DNA of 64,000 nucleotides from Micromonospora aurantiaca ATCC 27029. GTDB taxonomy: Bacteria; Actinomycetota; Actinomycetes; Mycobacteriales; Micromonosporaceae. Positions within the stretch are counted from its first letter, which is position 1; every line of letters begins with the position of its first letter. The DNA is taken from NCBI RefSeq assembly GCF_000145235.1, contig NC_014391.1, positions 2,480,001 to 2,544,000 on the forward strand, in the 5' to 3' direction. Of the stretch, positions 60,784 through 64,000 are shown one piece after another. The notes beneath the pieces were generated by a model, which saw only the letters and a program-made list of their open reading frames with translations, was not told the DNA's origin and did no database searches. Both the position numbers and the translations under genes were made by a program.

Positions 60784-62139
60784 GTGCAGAGCTACTGGAG
60801 CCAGCTTGCCCTGGTCGGTGTGCTGGTGATCCTCAACGCGGTGTTCGCCGGCAGCGAGATGGCCCTGGTCTCCCTGCGCGACAGCCAGGTGCAGCGGCTG
60901 GAGCGCAGCAGCCGCGGCGGACGGACCCTCGCCCGTCTCGCGAAGGACCCGAACCGGTTCCTGGCCACGATCCAGATCGGCATCACACTCGCCGGGTTCC
61001 TGGCCTCCGCCGCCGCCGCGGTGTCCCTGGCCCGGCCGCTCGTCCCGCTGCTGGGCGTCTTCGGCAACGCCGCCGAGACCGTCGCCATCGTCGCGGTCAC
61101 CCTGGTGCTCACGTTCGTCACGCTCGTCTTCGGTGAGCTGGCCCCGAAGCGCATCGCCATGCAGTCGGCCGAGCGGTGGGCGCTGCTGGTGGCCCGTCCG
61201 CTGGACGTGCTGTCCAGCATCACCCGGCCCGCCGTCTGGCTGCTGGGCGCGACCACCGACCTGGTGGTACGCCTGTTCGGCCTGGACCCGAAGGCCGAGC
61301 CGGACGAGATCGGCCCGGACGAGCTGCGCGACATCGTGGCCGGCAACCACGGCTTCACCAAGGAACAGCGCACGATCATCGCCGGCGCGGTGGAGATCGC
61401 CGACCGGCAGTTGCGGGCGGTGCTCGTACCCCGGTTGCAGGTCTTCACGCTCGACAGCGGCACCACCGCGGAGGCCGCGCGGCTCGTCCTGGCGGCGACC
61501 GGCCACTCCCGGGCGCCGGTGGTCCGCCACGGCGGCCTGGACGAGGCGGTGGGCGTGATCCACCTGCGGGACCTGGTCGGCGTCTCCGACGACCGGCCGG
61601 TCGACGAGATCGCCCGACCGCCGATGCTGCTGCCCGACTCGCTGCCCGTGGTCGACGCGCTGCGCCAGTTCAAGGCCGAGCGCCAGCACATCGCGCTCGT
61701 GGTCGACGAGCGCGGCGCGGTCGACGGGATCGTGACGCTGGAGGACATCCTGGAGGAGATCGTCGGCGAGATCTACGACGAGACCGACCGGGACCTGCGC
61801 GCCGTGCGCACCGAGGCCGACGGCACGCTGGTGCTGCCCGGCACGTTCCCGGTGCACGACCTGACCGACCTCGGCGTGGAGCTGCCGAACCGGCCGGCGG
61901 GCGACTACACCACTGTCGCCGGGCTGGTGCTGATCTGCCTCGGGCACATCCCGACGGTGGCGGGGGAGCAGGTGACCGTGGACGGCTGGGAGCTGTCGGT
62001 GGCCGGCGTCGACCAGCGGGCCATCACCGAGGTGCACGTCCGCCGCCGCGGCCGCCACGACGGCTCCCCGGACGGCGACACCACCGACGGCGCCGCCGGC
62101 CCGGCCGACGCCCCCGAACTCGACGAGGCACGCCGCTGA
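60784..62139 (+). CDS. CNNM/CorC family membrane protein (DUF21-CBS-CorC_HlyC)
   Basis: A 451-residue protein with a DUF21/CNNM transmembrane domain (about 1-190: [60 protein letters not shown]), a CBS pair (about 205-330: LVPRLQVFTLDSGTTAEAAR, HIALVVDERGAVDGIVTLED) and a C-terminal CorC_HlyC domain (about 350-430: ADGTLVLPGTFPVHDLTDLG). The family is linked to magnesium or cobalt efflux and is often mislabelled hemolysin. AGGGAGATAAC precedes GTG 60784. The 146-base gap before it has only G+C-rich stems, and no magnesium riboswitch was recognised. Confidence 0.9.
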   Translation: MQSYWSQLALVGVLVILNAVFAGSEMALVSLRDSQVQRLERSSRGGRTLARLAKDPNRFLATIQIGITLAGFLASAAAAVSLARPLVPLLGVFGNAAETVAIVAVTLVLTFVTLVFGELAPKRIAMQSAERWALLVARPLDVLSSITRPAVWLLGATTDLVVRLFGLDPKAEPDEIGPDELRDIVAGNHGFTKEQRTIIAGAVEIADRQLRAVLVPRLQVFTLDSGTTAEAARLVLAATGHSRAPVVRHGGLDEAVGVIHLRDLVGVSDDRPVDEIARPPMLLPDSLPVVDALRQFKAERQHIALVVDERGAVDGIVTLEDILEEIVGEIYDETDRDLRAVRTEADGTLVLPGTFPVHDLTDLGVELPNRPAGDYTTVAGLVLICLGHIPTVAGEQVTVDGWELSVAGVDQRAITEVHVRRRGRHDGSPDGDTTDGAAGPADAPELDEARR

Positions 62140-62155
62140 CCGGCCCCGGCCGGTC
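62138..62155. terminator. Short hairpin between the convergent CorC and PRC-barrel genes
   Basis: gaccggc (62138-62144) and gccggtc (62149-62155) form a 7-bp stem with a 4-base loop, overlapping the CorC gene stop. It lies in the 30-base gap between convergent genes. Confidence 0.5.
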
Positions 62156-62169
62156 CCCCGGCGCCCGGC

Positions 62170-62487
62170 TCAGCGGTGCCCGGCCGGCGGGCCGAACGGG
62201 AAGCCGGGCACCGGCGGAAGCAGCTGCACCGCGTCGGCGGGCAGCTGGCGGGTGCTCCGCCCGACCAACCGGGCGATCACCCGCAGCAGCCACGGCCCGG
62301 ACGGGTGCAGCTCGGGGCCGATCAGCCGGCTGATCACCCGGGTCCACCAGTGCCCGGCGACGATCACGTCGGTGATCCGCAGCCGGTCCGGCGGCCACCC
62401 GCCGCGCACCACCACGTCCACCACCCGGCCCAGCCGCCGCCCGTGCAGGTCGTACGCGGTGCGGCCGAGCAGCTCACCCGCTCGCAC
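62170..62487 (-). CDS. PRC-barrel-like protein, second of the pair
   Basis: A 105-residue protein beginning with a PRC-barrel-like strand set (LLGRTAYDLHGRRLGRVVDV, ITDVIVAGHWWTRVISRLIG) and ending LPADAVQLLPPVPGFPFGPP. GTG 62487 overlaps the preceding gene by 14 bases. PRC barrels often act as small binding or adaptor modules. Here it is the third gene of an NRAMP-PRC-PRC unit, so a role in sensing or assembling the transporter is possible but inferred. Confidence 0.7.
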   Translation of the reverse strand: MRAGELLGRTAYDLHGRRLGRVVDVVVRGGWPPDRLRITDVIVAGHWWTRVISRLIGPELHPSGPWLLRVIARLVGRSTRQLPADAVQLLPPVPGFPFGPPAGHR

Positions 62488-62854
62488 GACCGGACCCCGG
62501 AATGCGCTCGATCAGGTGCCGGCGCAGCCACGCCTCCACCGGTGACGGCGGCAGGTCCGTCGCCGGGCAGCGCAGCCGCACCGCACTGTCCACCCGGGCG
62601 ACCTGGGACAGCGGTACGCGCAACGGCGGCACCGGCGGGTCGTCGGTGAACCGGTCCGCCACCGCCACCAGCAGCCGCCCGACCCGCCCGCCGATCCGCT
62701 CGCCGAGCGCGCCCTGCCCGGTGAGCAGGCTGTCCACGTACGGGTAGCCCTCGTCGTCGACAGCGAACGCGATGTCGTCGACGCGCCCGACCAGCAACCC
62801 GTCCACGTCGACGATCTGCCGGTCGAGCAGCCGCCTGGCGAGCTGAACCCTCAT
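62474..62854 (-). CDS. PRC-barrel domain protein, first of the pair
   Basis: A 126-residue protein with a clear PRC-barrel: LARRLLDRQIVDVDGLLVGR, VDDIAFAVDDEGYPYVDSLL and, after a loop, PPLRVPLSQVARVDSAVRL. ATG 62854 overlaps the NRAMP stop (ATGA), so the two are translationally coupled. PRC-barrel proteins are often found in operons with transporters in actinobacteria. The molecular role is unknown. Confidence 0.78.
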   Translation of the reverse strand: MRVQLARRLLDRQIVDVDGLLVGRVDDIAFAVDDEGYPYVDSLLTGQGALGERIGGRVGRLLVAVADRFTDDPPVPPLRVPLSQVARVDSAVRLRCPATDLPPSPVEAWLRRHLIERIPGSGRASG

Positions 62855-64000
62855 GGCCCCATCCCCGTCATGATCGCCAGTGGGATCGCCGCCACCGAGG
62901 CCGCGACGATGAGCAGCAGGAACACCGCGCCGAGCAGGTTCAGCCACCGCCCGTTGACCCGGTCGCCGAGATACCCGCGGTCGTTGGCCACGACCAGGAT
63001 CGGCAGGTACGTCAGCGGCAGCACCACCGCGCTCAGCACCAGCATGTACTCGGTCAGCCGCACCGGGTCCACAGTCGTCATCAGCATCACCACACCGAGC
63101 AGCAGACCGACGAGCAGCACGCTGTGGAACCGGGCCGCCTCCCGGGGGCGGACCCGCTTGCCCCACTGCCACCCGAAGTACTGCGCCGCCGCGTACGCCG
63201 CCGACAGCCCGGTCTCCAGCGCCGCGCCGAACGTCACCGCGAAGAACGCCAGCACCGCGGCGGCCAGGCCGGCGCCGCCGAGCGCCGTCGCCACCGGCCG
63301 CGCCACTTCGTCGAGCGTGCCCAACGACGCCTCGGACGGGTGGTAGGCCACCGCCGCCACGGCGACCAGCGACAACGCCAGGAACCCGCCCACCGGGAAA
63401 CCGATCAGCACGTTCGAGCGGGCCCGCGCCAGGTCCGCCGCGCCCCACCGCTCCTCGACGCCGCCGGAGGAGAAGAAGAACACCTCGTACGGGCTCACAG
63501 TCGAGGCGAACAACGCCACAGCCACGAACCAGTACAGCGGCCAGCCGTGCCCGGACGCGCTGACCTGCCACACGCCCTGCCCGAGTGCCGGCCAGTCGGT
63601 CGGCAGCGCAACCAGCGCGACAGCGAACACCAGCAGGGTCAGCCCGGCCAGGCCGAAGATCCGCTCCATCAGCTCGAACCGCAGCCGCCACAGCACCAGC
63701 CAGACGGCCAGCGCCGCGAGCGGCACCCAGAACAGGTGGCTCAGCCGGGTCGCCAGTTGCAGCGCCAGCGCCACCCCGCCCAGCTCCGCAGCGAGCGTGA
63801 CCACAGTGACCAGCCACGACGCGACCAGGTTGAGCAGCGCCACGCGCGGCCCGAGACGCTCCCGGACCAGGTCGAACACCGCCCGTCCGCTCACCGCCGC
63901 GATCCGGCCGGCCATCTCCGCGTACGCGCAGATGCCGACCACCCCGACCAGCAGCACCCAGGTGTGGGCCATGCCGAACAGCGCGCCGGCCTGACTGGCC
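62851..64000 (-). CDS. NRAMP-related divalent metal transporter, 5' end cut by the window edge
   Basis: The frame runs to the right edge (upstream residues ASQAGALFG precede MAHTWVLLVG), so the N-terminus, including the first metal-binding helix (DPGN in NRAMP), is outside the window. About ten hydrophobic helices are visible. Family marks are AEMAGRIAAVSGRAVFDLVR and the helix-6 region ALFASTVSPYEVFFFSSGG. There the canonical metal-binding MPH triad is replaced by an SPY sequence. Such changes are seen in NRAMP-related magnesium transporters, so the substrate may not be iron or manganese. The stop overlaps the first PRC-barrel gene. Confidence 0.85.
   Translation of the reverse strand, partial: ASQAGALFGMAHTWVLLVGVVGICAYAEMAGRIAAVSGRAVFDLVRERLGPRVALLNLVASWLVTVVTLAAELGGVALALQLATRLSHLFWVPLAALAVWLVLWRLRFELMERIFGLAGLTLLVFAVALVALPTDWPALGQGVWQVSASGHGWPLYWFVAVALFASTVSPYEVFFFSSGGVEERWGAADLARARSNVLIGFPVGGFLALSLVAVAAVAYHPSEASLGTLDEVARPVATALGGAGLAAAVLAFFAVTFGAALETGLSAAYAAAQYFGWQWGKRVRPREAARFHSVLLVGLLLGVVMLMTTVDPVRLTEYMLVLSAVVLPLTYLPILVVANDRGYLGDRVNGRWLNLLGAVFLLLIVAASVAAIPLAIMTGMGP

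Overview
The window is 64 kb of very G+C-rich DNA with dense, mostly plus-strand genes, many GTG starts and many stop/start overlaps of the ATGA or GTGA type. The order mihF-gmk-rpoZ-coaBC-metK-priA ... def-fmt-rsmB ... rpe-rib operon ... hisE-hisG ... infC-rpmI-rplT-trmH-pheS-pheT-argCJBDFRGH is a core actinobacterial chromosome. The content and the style of the intergenic hairpins fit a Micromonospora-like member of the Micromonosporaceae. The genus is inferred. No CRISPR array, insertion sequence, phage gene or tRNA was recognised.

Layout: (1) 1-5902, pyrimidine biosynthesis: carB (cut at the left edge), pyrD and pyrF, with a biotin gene, bioA, between pyrD and pyrF. (2) 5945-11840, housekeeping block mihF, a degenerate guanylate kinase-like gene, rpoZ, coaBC, metK and priA. 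(3) 12070-17588, an archaeal-type cytidylate kinase fused to a ParB-like domain, an orphan P450, then def-fmt-rsmB. (4) 17825-21472, a secreted M28 aminopeptidase and two tandem septum-formation-type lipoproteins, lying between rsmB and rpe. (5) 21734-30548, rpe, a response regulator-GGDEF protein, an FMN riboswitch with ribD-ribE-ribM-ribBA-ribH, then hisE-hisG, a YdcZ-type transporter and a PH-domain membrane protein. (6) 30563-36928, infC-rpmI-rplT with an attenuator-like leader and a probable ATC start for infC, then a TrmH-family methyltransferase and pheST. (7) 37076-45463, the arginine operon argCJBDFRGH, translationally coupled at every junction and preceded by an ARG-box-like site.

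(8) 45739-49243 is accessory: a YjbR protein, a small HTH protein with an elaborate upstream repeat, a methylpurine glycosylase, and an LLM flavin monooxygenase with its FMN reductase partner. (9) 49422-59355 looks like a low-oxygen/dormancy module: two tandem-UspA proteins, a stand-alone cyclic-nucleotide-binding-like protein, pyruvate formate-lyase with its activase, a zinc alcohol dehydrogenase and pyruvate phosphate dikinase. Three promoter regions in it share a DevR/DosR-like box (GGGMCSNNSGKCCC, M=A/C, S=C/G, K=G/T) about 70-100 bp before start codons. (10) 59489-64000 holds two small acetyltransferase-type genes, a CNNM/CorC protein and, convergent to it, an NRAMP-related transporter (cut at the right edge) coupled to two PRC-barrel proteins.

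The points most worth following are the shared box in the low-oxygen module, the guanylate kinase homologue that lost its P-loop lysine and LID, the cytidylate kinase-ParB fusion, the NRAMP homologue with an altered metal motif, and a set of long intergenic hairpins whose arms begin with GATC.
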